The notes under the pieces: generated by a model
Seen by the model: only the letters and a program-made list of their open reading frames with translations
Database searches by the model: none
Told to the model about the DNA's origin: nothing
Translations under genes and position numbers: made by a program
Part shown: piece by piece, positions 36,765 to 48,418 of the stretch
Numbering within the stretch: position 1 is the stretch's first letter
How the letters are laid out: each line of letters begins with the position of its first letter
Assembly (NCBI GenBank): GCA_034008185.1
Contig: CM067086.1
Location: forward strand, 1,302,001-1,366,000
Length of the DNA: 64,000 bases
From: Gorsachius magnificus
Taxonomy: Eukaryota > Chordata > Aves > Pelecaniformes > Ardeidae
Reading direction: 5' to 3'

Positions 36765-38309
36765 CTGGGCGCCCCCAGGGCCCCCCAGGTCTGGGCGCCC
36801 CAAAAAAGTGCCACGTCACTCAATCACATTCCCCCATGACCCCCACAGGTCCTTGGCCACTCCCCGGAACCCCCCTGCTCCTGGGGACCATGCCCGCTCC
36901 CCATGGCCACGCACTCCCGGGCACCCTCCCCACTCGGGGGCTATACCCACTCCACACTCACCCCCCCCACACCCCCCCGGGGCGCCGCCACGTGCGCTCG
37001 TGCCGCGGCCACGTGCGGGCGCGGGGCGCGCGTGGGCGCGGGCTGACGCTCTCGACGGTGACACGCGCCGCCGCTTCCCACCCCCCCCTTCCCTTCCCTT
37101 TCCTCCACCCGTGTCCACCCCACCCCCCACCCCACCCCGCGGATGCAACCCGAGAGCTTCATCCATAATTCAACCCGGCGGCCTGGCCCCACGCCCAGGG
37201 ATGCGGGGATGCTCCCAGCCGCCGGTACCGGGGGGGGGGGGGGGGGGGGGGGGTGGGACACTCCGGTGCACCGGGGGGGGTCCCACTGCCCCCCCCCGTC
37301 CCCCGATGCGCCGCGGGGAGGGGGGAACCCCCCCCCACCCACCCACCCACGGAGGCGTCGGGCGCAGATGCTCAGCGCCGCCCCCCTCCCCCGGCGCCCC
37401 GTGCCGGCGTGCGCCCCCCACCCGCGTCCCATCTGTCACTCCCCCTCGCCGCGGGCTGACTCAGTTGGGAGCTGAAGTCACCGGTTCCCGGGCATCGGGT
37501 TTTTTTCCTTAGCCCCCCCCCAGCGCCAAACCCACCCTTCCCCAGCCCCCTCCCCACCAGGTCCGGCTTCATCACTCGTGGGTACCCCACGATCCCTGCC
37601 GTACACACCAGCGGGGTGACACGGGTGCTTTCTGCAACCCACCGGTGCCCCACACAGTGCGGTATCCCGTGGGTCGTGGGGCACCCCCACACCGGCCGTG
37701 GGGTCCTGGGGTGCCACTGGGTACCCCGTGCATGGGGCCCCCCGGGGGGCCGGGCACCCCGAGGGTCCCGCGGCACCCCCACGGCGGGCAGGGGGTCCTA
37801 GAGCTGCACCGAGCACCCCGTGGGTCACGGGGCACCCACACCTCGGGCCGGGCTGGCACGGGCACCCCGTGGGGTCGTGGGGCGCGCGCCCCAGGCCGCC
37901 CTGGGCAGCCCGGGGTGCGGGGCGGGGGGGGGGGGGGGGGGCAACCTGGGGTGCCACGGGGCTGCGCCCCCACGCCGGGCTGCGCGCCACGGGGCGGCCC
38001 CGGGCTCCCCACGCACCCCGGGGCACCCACGCCGCACGCTGCCGCCGGCACCCCAGGATCGCCGGGGCGCCCCACGCCGGGGCCGCGCTCTGCAGGGTGG
38101 CACCCGGGGCTCCACCCCCTGGGCTCACCCGACGCCCCCCCCCCCCCCCCCCGCCCCTTGGGGCAGGGGGGGGGCCCCCGCCCCCCGGGCGGCACGGGTG
38201 GGCTGCGGGCACGGGTGGGCTCGGGCTGGGCTCGGCACGGCGCTGCCCGCGGCGCCGGTGGGGCTGAGCCTGCCCCGCGCCGCGCCTTATCCCGGGGCGG
38301 CCGCGCTCC
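36765..38309. other. GC-rich interval upstream of RTN4RL2 and SLC43A3
   Basis: CpG-dense sequence with G runs near 37230-37253 and C runs near 38140. It probably holds the RTN4RL2 promoter and first exon, but none is identifiable. Confidence 0.45.
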
Positions 38310-39788
38310 GCCCCCCGCGCCGGCCCCGCCGCTTAACCCTTCCCGGGCCGGCCCGCCCCGCTCCACGCAGGGGGGTCCACGGGGGACCCCCGGCGGCGGG
38401 AGGGGGACGCGCTGCGGACCCGCGGGGGGGACCCGCGCTGGGACGCGGGGCCCCCCCGCGGCGGGCCCGGGGGCCCGGCGCGCGGGCCGGGGGCGGGCCG
38501 CTCCCCCCCCGGGCGGCCGCGAACCCCCCGCCTTGGGGCCGCACCGGCAGGGTGCGGGGCGTGCGCGCCTTGCAGCGGGCCCCACGCTGTGCCCACGTGG
38601 GGTGGGGAGGGGGCACGGCCCCGGGGCGGCACAACGGCACCGGCAGGGTTTGCGGGGTGTCTCCGGGCAGCTCCCGGCGAGCGAAATACCACAAGCTGGT
38701 GCGGCAGGCACGGCGGGCACCCGTGGGTGGGGGAGTGGGCGGCGCAGGGCTGACTCAGGGGCCGCCATCCGCTCCCCGCCCCACCGGTGCCCCCAGTGTC
38801 CCCGGCATGGGCACCCCCGGGAGCCATGGCCTGGCTGCACCCACCAGTGGGTGCCTGTGCCCACCTGCCCATGGGGAACCTGGGCCCTGGTGCCCCCAGC
38901 CAGGCCCCGGGTGGGCAGGGATGGGGGGGGGTGTACACAAAAGTATGTGTGGAAGGACAGACAGGTGTGGGACTGCTGTCGAGGTGGATGGATGGACGGA
39001 TGGACAGGTGGAGGGAAGGGCAGGTGAAGACAGGAGAGCTGGCGGGATGCAGGCAGGCCAGGTGATGGGCAGCTGGGTGGGTGGTGGGACAGACGGATGG
39101 GGGGGGGATGGACAGGCTGTGGTTGGAGGGGAACAGATGGATGGGTGACAGACAGATGGGTGACGGACAGACGGATGGGCGGAGGGTGGTGGGAGGGACA
39201 GGGGTGCCCCAGGCAAGGTGGAGGCAGGGGGGCACGGGGCCAGGCATGCTGTGGGGCAGGTGGCAGGGACAGGAGCAGGCAGAGGCATGGGCAGAGCCTG
39301 GCAGAGCGCAGGAAGGAAGGCACGCTGGGGTGGCATGGGGGGGCCTGGCCAGGGGATGGCTCCAGGGTGACACAGCTGGAGGTGGCCCGGCGCCAGCCCA
39401 GGAGTGGCCGCCCAAGGGTGGCTCAAGGGTAGCCGCAGCTGGAGAACATCTCGGGGCAGCAGGTAAGCAGGTGGCACCCCTGGAGATGACACGGAGGCAC
39501 AGGTATGGGCCGGGGGGGGGGGGGGGGGGGGGGGGGGGGCGGGCAGTGCCGTAGCGGGCTGAGGGGAGGGCGCTGGGCCGGGACAGCCCCTCCCGGGGCG
39601 GACCCACGGGGCGACCCCACAGGGCCGCTCCACCGGGGCCGCCCCCCCCCCCGGGGGGCGGGGCCGGGCCGGCCCGGCCGCTCGGCTCCGCCCGCCGCCG
39701 GGGAGGGGCGGGCGGTACCGGCAGCACCGGGACTCGCCGCGACCCAGCGGGCGCACCGGCGGCCCGGGCCGCGCGGCCCTCCCCCCCC

Positions 39789-39820
<32 letters not shown>

Positions 39821-39841
39821 CCGCGCCGGGCCGGGCCGCGG
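38310..39841 (+). promoter_or_regulatory. CpG promoter and noncoding first exon of SLC43A3 copy A
   Basis: CpG island whose 3' edge is a probable noncoding exon ending at 39841 with donor GGTGAGT. The next acceptor is CCTGCAG at about 42050, 29 bases before the ATG. A run of C (about 39790-39820) replaces the CTCCC repeat found in copy B. The GACGGATGG-rich minisatellite at about 38980-39190 is unique to this copy. Confidence 0.55.
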
Positions 39842-40449
39842 GTGAGTAGCGCCCGGGGATGCGGCGGGAGGAGCCGAGCGGGAGCGACGGGGCCCGGATG
39901 GTCCCAGCCCCGGGGGGCGGGCGCGGGGCCGGGGCGGGGGCGCGGGGCCGGGAGCGGGGGGCAGCGGGGCCGGGAGCGGGGTCTGCGGGCCGGGTCGGCG
40001 GGGCCGGGAGCGGGGTCTGCGGGGCCGGGTCTGTGGGACAGGGCCCTGGCCGGGGGCTCGCCCCCCCCACTCGCCCCCCCCGCGCCCTAGGGCCTTGCAG
40101 GGTGCCCCGGTGCCCCCCGGCGTGGGGCAGGCTCCGGGCGCTGGCACGGCTGTGTCCCACGGCTGCCCACCCCCAGGGGCACGTGCGCCCCCCCGGCCAC
40201 ACGTGTCCCCCCGCCACACGTGCACGGGCAAAGTCCCCGTGGCCCCGGCTGCCACCACTGCCCGCCCGCCCCATGCCGCTGCCCCTGCTTCCTGGTGCGC
40301 TGGCGCTGCCCACCCCGGGGCACCCCACACGGGAGGGTGGTGGGGCGGGAGGGGGACCCTGGGGCACCCGCGGCCCAGCCCCGTAGCAGCCTCTGGAGAA
40401 GCCACATGCTCGCTGCCAGGGGACCTGGCAGTCCCTATGGGAAAGAACC

Positions 40450-40490
40450 GGCCTTCATTACAATTAATTATTAAAATGAACGAGGCTGGA
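40450..40490. promoter_or_regulatory. AT-rich conserved island, copy A
   Basis: Contains TTACAATTAATTATTAAAAT, with overlapping TAATTA homeodomain-type cores, in otherwise very GC-rich DNA. It is identical in unit 2 at about 48850-48885. Regulatory function is a guess. Confidence 0.4.
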
Positions 40491-41084
40491 GGAGCTGGAG
40501 CGAGGCCTGAGCCAGCCTGTGCCCCGCAGGACGCCTGGGTCCCTTGCTGCTGGGGCGAGGGGGGGCGTCCTCTGTCCCCACCTGCCCCTCGGTCATGGCT
40601 CGGGGCGAGCTGGGGGGACACGACAGGGCCAGTGCGGCTGGAGGGGCTGGCGTCACCGGTGCCAGGGCCCCCCAACCCTCCCACTCCCCCTGTGGGGGCT
40701 CACCAGTACAGGGGCGGCTGACTGGAATGGGGGGGCTCACCAGCCTGGCCAGGAGAGGCCAGCATGGCTGGGACACAGTGGCAGGGCTCGGGGTAACCAG
40801 TGCACCCGGTCGGGGCCGGGTGGCGGGGCAACGCGTGCCGGGGACCAGCGTGGCCGGGGGGGGGTGCCCCTGGCAGGGCACCCAGGTGGGTGCCTCGGGG
40901 TGCCCCTGGAAGATGACACCCATGGCAGGGCATCTCAGGGTGCCCCTGGCAGCTGCCCACCAGGGTGTCACTGGAAGGGAACCCCCACCACCCCGGTGTC
41001 CCCAGCGGTGCCCGGCTGCTGTCCCCAGGGCGGCTGAAGCCAGTGCAGCCCCCGGCCGGGGGATCCAACCATCTGCCCTGGAGC

Positions 41085-41165
41085 TGGGTTAATCTTTAGC
41101 CGCTGGCCACTGTAATGAGGCCTCATTAGCAGCCATTACACCCGGCTGGAGTGGGGACAGGCCTT
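41085..41165. promoter_or_regulatory. Conserved block with a 14-base palindrome, copy A
   Basis: GGGTTAATCTTTAGCCGCTG, then a perfect palindrome AATGAGGCCTCATT at 41114-41127, then AGCAGCCATTACACCC. It is kept unchanged in unit 2 (palindrome at 49526-49539) while flanking intron differs. Candidate enhancer in SLC43A3 intron 1. Confidence 0.4.
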
Positions 41166-42078
41166 GGGACAGTGGCACAGGCCTTGGGATGGCGGCAGGG
41201 TGGCATGGTTTGGGGGGCTTGGGTGGGCGTGGAGAGCCTGCGGTGAGTGGGATGGGGGGACAGGGGTGTCAGGGACGGGGGACGTGGCGTTGGCGCCTGT
41301 GGCACCTGGCTGCAGGTGGGGGGGGATGGACGGGGTGCCCAGGTGTGGCAGCTCCCCGGGAGGGTGACAGGTCCCCGGCAGGGTGACAGTGTCCCCAGCA
41401 TAGCGGCTGGGGCCCCAGGGGGTGTGTCGCTGTCCCCAGGGGGTGTGTCAGCATGCCGGCAGGGTGCCAGTGTCCCCAGGGGCTGTGCCAGTGTCCCCGG
41501 GCCCCAGCTCTGCGGGTCGCCGCCCGAGGGTGCTCCCAACAGATTAGAGCAGGGGGCCGTGCCGGTGGGGGGGACGCAGGTGTGCGTTGTGCGGTAGTGC
41601 GCGGTGCGCAGGGTGCATGTTGCCGGGGAGCGTGGCGGCAGCAACGGCGACAGCGAGAGGGCCTGGCCTGGCAGGTGGGTGGGTGTGCCGGGGGGGGGTG
41701 CCAGCACACATGTGCATGTGTGCACGCCTGCGCCTGCCTGCCAGCACATGGGCAGCTGTGTTTGCATGTGTGCGCCTGCCTGTGAGCACATGGGCATGCA
41801 TGCACGCGTGTGCAAAGCCCCGGCTGCAAGCAGGGGCCCTGCCTGTGCCCCAGCACATGCAGGGGACTGGTGCCAGCTGCCGGTGGATGGGGACAAGGGG
41901 CAGAGTTGGGACCACGGTGGCCTTTGCCTGAGTGGCCATGTGCATCCACGTGCCTCTGAGCTCCCCACTCTGGGTGCTGGGTGGGCGCAGAGGTTGTCAC
42001 CACGTGGGTGCCAGGCAGGGTGTGACGCCCTGGTGTTTGTCATCCTGCAGGTGCGGCGGGACACCCCAGGCCGGTGAC

Positions 42079-45000
42079 ATGGCAGGGGGGGGCGCGGGGG
42101 TGGCCAAGCGCCTGGGGACCCTCCTCTCGGGGCTGCTGGAGTGCGGGGCCTTCTGCGGCATCATCTTCGGCTGGGCCTCCCTCGTCTTTGTCCTCAAGGA
42201 TCTGGGCTACTTCGAGGACCTGTGCCAGCCCACCACCAACACCACCCCCAGCCCCAACCACAGCCTGCTGCTCGGTAGGGTCCCCGTCCCCTGGCCACCG
42301 CTGGCCACCGTCCCCATCCCTGTGGTGGCCCTGGCCCTGCTGTCGCCCTGCCTCATGTCCCCCATGTGCTTGTGCCCTGGGGTGCCGGTGGCCCATATCC
42401 ACGTGGTGCCGGTGGCCCAAGGTGCCCCATGTCCCCGTTGCCCAGTGCCCTGTGGTGCTCCAGGTCCCTACTAGGTCCCCCATGTCCCCCTGCCCTGTGG
42501 TCCCCCATGTCCCCACTGTACCTGTGCCTGCACCCCTGCCAGTCCCGCACCCTGATGTCCACGTCCGCGCGTGTCCCCGACGCCGTGCCCCACGCCCTTG
42601 ACTGGGCCACCCCACAGACTGCAGCAGGCAGGATGAGCAATTCTCCCTGGTCTTCACCATCAACTCCTTCATGAACAACTTCATGACCTTCCCCATGGGC
42701 TTCACCTTCGACCGCTTCGGCACCACTATCACCCGCCTCATCGCCATGTGAGTGGGTGCGGGGGGAGGGGGGGCAGTGCTGGCGGGCAGGGCTGGGGCAC
42801 CCATGGGTGCCCAGGGGGCTGGGGTGTTCTTGTTAGGGTGCTGGTGGCGGAGGCTGGGGCAGGGGGTGTTGTCAGGAGTGGGGTGGTTTTTGGGACAGCC
42901 AGGCAGGGTGGGGCAGGCAGGGCCCTACCTGCGTGGGGGGACCCAGCCTCCTGGCACTGGGGACAACTCCAGCTGCCCAGCTGGGGGTGGGCACCCCATA
43001 TCTGGGGACTGGCCCCATGTGGACGCACACCCATGAGATTTTGGGGTGCTGGATGCTGATGCGACAGCGGCACCGGGGCGCGGGGGTGCCAGCTGCCCCC
43101 CAGGGCCCCATCCCCACGTGTCACCGCTGTCCCCACCTCTCAGCTCCCTCTACACCGGCGGGACCCTGCTCATCGCCTTCTCTACCCCAGGTGAGACTGC
43201 GTGGGTGTGGGGTGCCCCAGCCCTGGGGGAGACCCCGCAGGGTCACCCTCTTGTCCCTGCTGACCCCCGTGTCCCCAGAGCTGGCGGTGCTGCTCTTCCC
43301 AGCCATGTCCATGCTGTCGGTGGGTGGCACCCTCCTCTTCCTCACCAACATGCAGGCGAGTTGCCCCTGCACACTGCCCTGGTGGCCGGGGCTCCCTGCC
43401 TGGTGCTGGGGGCGGCCCTGACGGTGGGGGGGTCTCTCCTGGCCAGGTGGGCAACCTCTTTGGGAAGTACCGCTCCATCATCATCACCCTCTACAACGGG
43501 GCCTTTGACTCCTCATCTGCCATCTTCCTCATCATCAAGGTGGGTGCAGGGCAGGGGGACGTGGAGGTGCCAGGGGGTGGTGCTGGGTGCCCCTGGGTGC
43601 CGGCTCCTGGCTGAGGCACTGTGGGGAGGGCTGGGGACACAGCTGGGGACACAGTTGGGACACAGCTGGGGACAGAGCTGGGGATAGTTGGGACACGGCT
43701 GGCAACACTGCCAGGAGACACGGATGTGTCGCAGCAGGGGACACAGCTGCACCACCGCTGGGGCCACGCGTGGGGATGCAGGCAGCACCTGAGCAGGGCT
43801 GTGGCCCCGGGCCGGGTGGTGGCACGTGGCTGGCACGGTGGCGGGTGGCCAGCACATCCCGGTGGCAGCCCGTCCCTGTCCCCAGGTGCTGTACGAGCAC
43901 GGACTGTCCCTGCGGGCCATGTTCCTCTTCATGGCAGCCTGCAGCGCCTGGCACCTGCTGCGCACCCTCTTCCTCATGCCCCGCACCCGCATCCCCTACC
44001 CGCTGCCCCCCGCCTACGACTACGGGTAGGGGGGCCCTGCCTGCACCGCAGGGCGGCGGTGCCCATCCCAGGGGGTGCTCGTCCCGCGGGCGGTGGTGGG
44101 TGCCGTCCTGTTGTTGTTGGTGGGTCCCGTCCTGTTGTTTGCAGTGGGTCCCATCCCGCGGGCGGTGGTGGGTGCCATCCTGTGGGCGGTGGTGGGTCCC
44201 GTCCTGTTGTTGGCAGTGGGTCCGTCCCGCGGGCGGTGGTGGGTCCGGGGGGCTGCCCTGGGCGGTGGTGGGTCCCATCCCGCAGGCGGTGGTGGGTCCT
44301 AGCGGTGGGGTGCTGTGGGTGACGGGGTGGGCGGTGCCGCAGGCTGCGGTGCCCGGGGCGGTCCCAGTCGTACCGCACCTACGAGGAGAAGCGCCCGCCG
44401 GGGGAGGCCAGCCCCGAGGAGACCCCCCTGGAGTCCAGCGCCCCCAGAGGTGACGGGGGCGGGGCTTGGGGGCAGGGGGCGGGCAGGCATGGGCTCACCT
44501 CGAGTGGGCGTGGCCATGTTGGTGACTGGCACGCGAGATGGGTGTGGCCGCAGGGGCGAGCTATGGGCCTGGCTATGCAAATGAAGGGGAAGTGGCCCGT
44601 GGTGGGCGTGGCTGGTAACGGGTGTGGTAGGGCAGGGGGTGTGGCTATGCAGATGAAGGGGTCCAGCCCGGGGCTAGGCGTGGCCACGTGGGTGGATGCG
44701 GGGGGCCGCGGCGGGCCGGGGGCCTCGGGGGCGCCCCTGCGTGTCCCCCCCTGACTCCGGGGCGCAGGCGGGGGGGCCCCCCCCGGGGTGTCCTTCAGGG
44801 CCTGCGTCTGCTCGGGGCTCTTCGCCTGGCACGTGGCCTGGCTCTCCGCCATGCAGCTGCGGCACTACCTCTTCATCGGCACCCTCAACCCCCTCCTCGA
44901 CCACCTGGCCCACGGGAACGCTCGCCTGGGTATGGCACGGCCGCCGGGACGGGGCGGGGGGACACACACACACACGGCCGGGGACGCCCCGGTGGGGTCC

Positions 45001-46225
45001 GGCCCCCGCCCTGATGCCGCCTCCCCACAGTGAGCACCTACACCAACGCCTTTGCCTTCACCCAGCTCTGCGGGGTGCTCTGCGCCCCATGGAACGGCCT
45101 CATCCTCGACCGACACAAGCGGGGCAAGACCCCCCGCCCCGAGGGTAACCGGCTCCAACCACCCCCCCCGGCCCCACGGGTCCCCGGGGAGTGTCCGTGC
45201 TGCCAACGTCCCCCCACTGTGCCCGCCCGCAGCGGGGCTCGTGGCAGGGTTCTGTGTCCACACCTGGGGACGTGTGCCCTCTGTGCCCTGACCCCCCCGC
45301 CCCGTGCCTGCAGGAGCCCTGGGGGCCCTGGCTGACCTGCGGGCATCCGTGCTGTCGCTGGTGGTGACGGTGGTGCAGTGCGTGCTCTTCTCCATCTGCG
45401 CAGCAGTGCCCATGCTGCCCGTCCAATTCGCCACCTTCGTGCTGCAGGTGATCAGCCGCTCCTTCCTCTACGGGGGCAACGCCGCCTTCCTGGCCATTGC
45501 GTGAGTCCTGTGGCCACCGCTGCTGGGGGACGGGGGGGGGGGGGGGGGGGGGGGGGGCAGGGGGGGCGGAGGGTGGTAGGGGTAGGGGGTCGCTGTGGGG
45601 GTGGCAGGGGATGGTGGCAGGGTTAGGTGGGTGCAGGGGACAGGGTGGGCATGTCAGGGTGCGTGGTGACATGGCGGGTGGCTGGGCAGGTTTCCCCCGC
45701 AGCACTTTGGGAAGCTGTATGGGCTGGCCATGGCGCTGTCGGCGCTGGTGGCCCTGCTGCAGTACCCCTGCATCGCCCTGGTGAACGGGCCGCTTGGTGG
45801 GGACCCGTTCTATGTGAGTGCCTGCCCCATGGCTGCCCACAGGACAGAGGGGGTCCTGCCCCACAGGGGAAGGGGTCCTGCCCTGCAGGGGAAGGGGTCC
45901 TGCCCCGGGGTGGGATGGGGGTCCTGGCCCTGGTCCGTGGTAGAATCAGGGTGCTGGCCCATGGTAGGGTGCGGGTCTGGTGCCTAGCACAGGGGACCTG
46001 GGGAGGTTTTGGGGCTGGGCCAGGGCCCCCCCTCAGCCCCCAGCCCCATGTCCTGACACAACCCCCCAGGTGAATGTGGGGCTGATCGTCGTAGTGCTGG
46101 TGGCCTTCGTCAGTCCCGTGGTGGTGGCCCGTGAGTGCCAGCGGCGAGCCAAGGAGCTGGGGGCTGCTGGCACCCCCCCTGCAACCCCCCCAGGCGCCGA
46201 GACCCCTGCTGAGATGCCCCACTGA
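42079..46225 (+). CDS. SLC43A3: SLC43A3, equilibrative nucleobase transporter (copy A, intact)
   Basis: Twelve-helix major-facilitator membrane protein of the SLC43 family; mammalian SLC43A3 moves purine nucleobases. Twelve exons: 42079-42274, 42618-42747, 43144-43190, 43279-43355, 43447-43539, 43886-44025, 44343-44449, 44768-44929, 45031-45144, 45314-45500, 45690-45813, 46070-46225. Phases close to give 510 residues; human has 491. Diagnostic stretches: [79 protein letters not shown] and [17 protein letters not shown]. The first extracellular loop has possible N-glycosylation sites (NTT, NHS). Exon 4 ends with a GC donor (CAG|GCGAGT). SLC43A1/2 are excluded by these blocks and by position between RTN4RL2 and PRG. 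The start has 29 bases of 5' UTR after an AG acceptor. Tandem copy B follows. Confidence 0.93.
44085..44300. repeat. GGTGGTGGGTCCCGTCCTGTTG minisatellite, SLC43A3-A intron 6
   Basis: Short array of about 28-base units in the intron before exon 7. The same array is about twice as long in copy B (52680-53060). Confidence 0.85.
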
Positions 46226-46342
46226 GCCCTGCACCCACCAGGTGCTGGCCCAGCACCCAGCACCTGCTGCACCCCTTTTTTCTACTGGACTTGGGGGGGG
46301 GTGGTGCTGTGCCAGTGGGATGGGGTGTGTTTGGGTGGTGGG

Positions 46343-46348
46343 AATAAA
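46343..46348 (+). terminator. Polyadenylation signal, SLC43A3 copy A
   Basis: AATAAA about 120 bases after the stop. Confidence 0.8.
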
Positions 46349-46603
46349 TATTGACTCCTGCTACCCTCCCTGCCCCAGCGCTGCCTCAGCACCCAGCCCC
46401 AGCGCCTATAACCATCCCCCCACCCCAGCACCCACAACGAGCCCCAGCTCCATTCCCAGCATCCCAGGTAGGGGCCGGGTCCCCCCACACTGCGCTGATG
46501 ACGGCCCCGATCTGGATGGTGCAGTGGCTGGGGGTGCGCGCCAGGTTCAGCAGCTCCCGGTTGCGGGCGGTGCTGTGCACCCAGACCGGCCTCCCCCAGC
46601 ACC

Positions 46604-47440
46604 TCTGGGCAGTGCCGCTGCGGGATGGGCACAGCCTGGCACCCACCGGCACGCACTGTCACCCGACAGCACCCAGCGGCTCCCAGCAGCACCCACCGGG
46701 CACCCAGTGGCACCCAGCGGGCGCCCACCAGCACCTGACAGCACCCACCAGGCACCCATTGGGGACCCATGTCCTCCTCACCTGGGCGTCTCCGTCGGGG
46801 GGAGCTTGGCCACCGCCACAGAGCAGAACTGGTGGCCCTGCTCAGCCGTGCCTGCGGGGACCCCCGGGGGTGCTGGGGTCTGGCACCGGGGCCAGGGTGA
46901 GGGCTGGCACCAGGGGGTCCCCTTGCCACCGGGGGGGGTGGGGGCCCCGGCCCCGGGGGGGCCGGGGTGGCTGGCGAGGCGTGCCCAGCAGGGCCAGGGC
47001 GAGGAGCAGGCGGGGGCGCGGGCCGTGCCCAGTGCACTGCCGGGGCGGACCCTCGGGAGGTGCTGCGTCCCCAGTCACACTCTGACACCCGATGGCCGCC
47101 CCCATGTCCCCAGTGACCCTCTGCCACCCTCAGCCTAACCCCCCATGTCTCTGGTTCCCCACTGCCACCCCCAGGGCCACCCTGTCCCCCGGGCTCCCTC
47201 GGCCCCCCCATGTCCCCCCAGCATCCCGTGCCAGCCTCGGGGACACCCACCCCGGTTCCCAGCCCCGGCAGCTGGGGGCTGAGCCCACCCCGCTGTCCCC
47301 GTCCCCACTCCTCACCTGGAACTTGGGGGGCTCTGCCCACTGTAGGCTGGGGGCTCTGCCTGCTGTCACCCTTATAGTGGTGGCAGGGCCACATGTTCCC
47401 AACCGCAGCCTTGCACCACCCCATCCCCTCTGCGGCCCCC
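46604..47440 (-). pseudogene. PRG-like C-type lectin remnant, copy A
   Basis: Minus-strand relative of the gene at 58067-59903. Kept parts: promoter with CTATAAG (47378-47371), noncoding exon with donor near 47315, a decayed signal-peptide region (LLLALALLGT) without its ATG, exon 46851-46782 (GHQFCSVAVAKL), and a lectin exon starting at 46604 with RCWGRPVWVHSTARNRELLN. Exon 46851-46782 is one base shorter than in copy B, which breaks the frame. The last two lectin exons are absent because SLC43A3 copy A ends immediately beside it. A nonfunctional remnant is the simplest reading. Confidence 0.6.
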
Positions 47441-47454
47441 ACCCGCCAACCGCT

Positions 47455-48418
47455 GGCCCCCCGCGCCGGCCCTGCCGCTTAACCCTTCCCGGGCCGGCCC
47501 GCCCCACTCCACGCAGGGGGGTCCACGGGGGACCCCCGGCGGCGGAAGGGGGACGCGCTGCGGACCCGCGGGGGGGACCCGCGCTGGGACGCGGGCGTGG
47601 CGCGGGGGGGCTGTGGGCGCGGGACACGGCGGGCGATGGCCCCTCCCGCCCTGCCGCCCACAGTCCCGGGACTCGCGCGGGGCCGCCGCGCGCAGACGGG
47701 CCTCCGGGGACCCCGGCGGCGGCTGCCCAGGGGCGGGAGCCGCGGGGCTGGGGTCCCGGCACCCAGGGGACGGCCGGGAGGGCGCGGGCGCGGGGACGCG
47801 GCGCTCGCCCCACACCCACGCGGGACCGCGGCGCTGTCCGCCGTCCCAGCGCTGGCGCTGTCCATGGTGCCGGGCGCGCTGCTCCCACCCGGGACGACCG
47901 CGAACCCCCCGCCTTGGGGCCACCGGCAGGGTGCGGGGCGTGCGCGCCTTGCAGCGGGTCCCACGCTGTGCCCACGTGGGGTGGGGAGGGGGCACGCGTG
48001 GCCGCGCCAGGCTGCGGCGGCACAAGCTGGCACCGGCAGCGTGTTTGCGGCGGTGTCTCCGGCGCAGCTCCCGCGAGCGAAATACCACAAGCTGGTGCGG
48101 CAGGCACGGCGGGCACCCGTGGGGGGGGGGGCGGAGGGGTGGCACACCCACGGGTGGAACAGAGACGGCACGGCGGGGGGCCGGGGGGGCGGGCGTGCCG
48201 TAGCGGGCTGAGGGGAGGGCGCTGGGCCGGGACAGCCCCTCCCGGGGCGGACCCACGGGGCGACCCCGGGCCCCCCCCCGGGGGGGGCGGGGGGCGCGCC
48301 CCGGGACGGCCGCGACCCAGCGGGCAGCACCGGGCCGGCTCCCGGGAGCCGCAGCGGTCCCTCCCCTCCCCTCCCCTCCCCTCCCCTCCCCTCCCCGCCG
48401 CGCCGGGCCGGGCCGCGG
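47455..48418 (+). promoter_or_regulatory. CpG promoter and noncoding first exon of SLC43A3 copy B
   Basis: Counterpart of 38310-39841, shorter by about 0.8 kb. It ends in a CTCCC pentanucleotide repeat (about 48359-48396) and a first-exon donor GGTGAGA at 48419. Confidence 0.5.

Larger units (their letters stand above)
38310..47450. repeat. Segmental duplication, unit 1 (SLC43A3 copy A + PRG-like copy A)
   Basis: Direct duplicate of 47455-57215. Both units begin with the same CpG promoter block (CCGCTTAACCCTTCCCGGGC), then share the 5' exon, intron islands, all SLC43A3 exons, the 3' UTR and the antisense PRG-like exons. Unit 1 has about 0.8 kb extra at 38740-39540 and lacks about 0.65 kb present in unit 2 between the SLC43A3 end and the PRG lectin exon. 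Confidence 0.9.
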
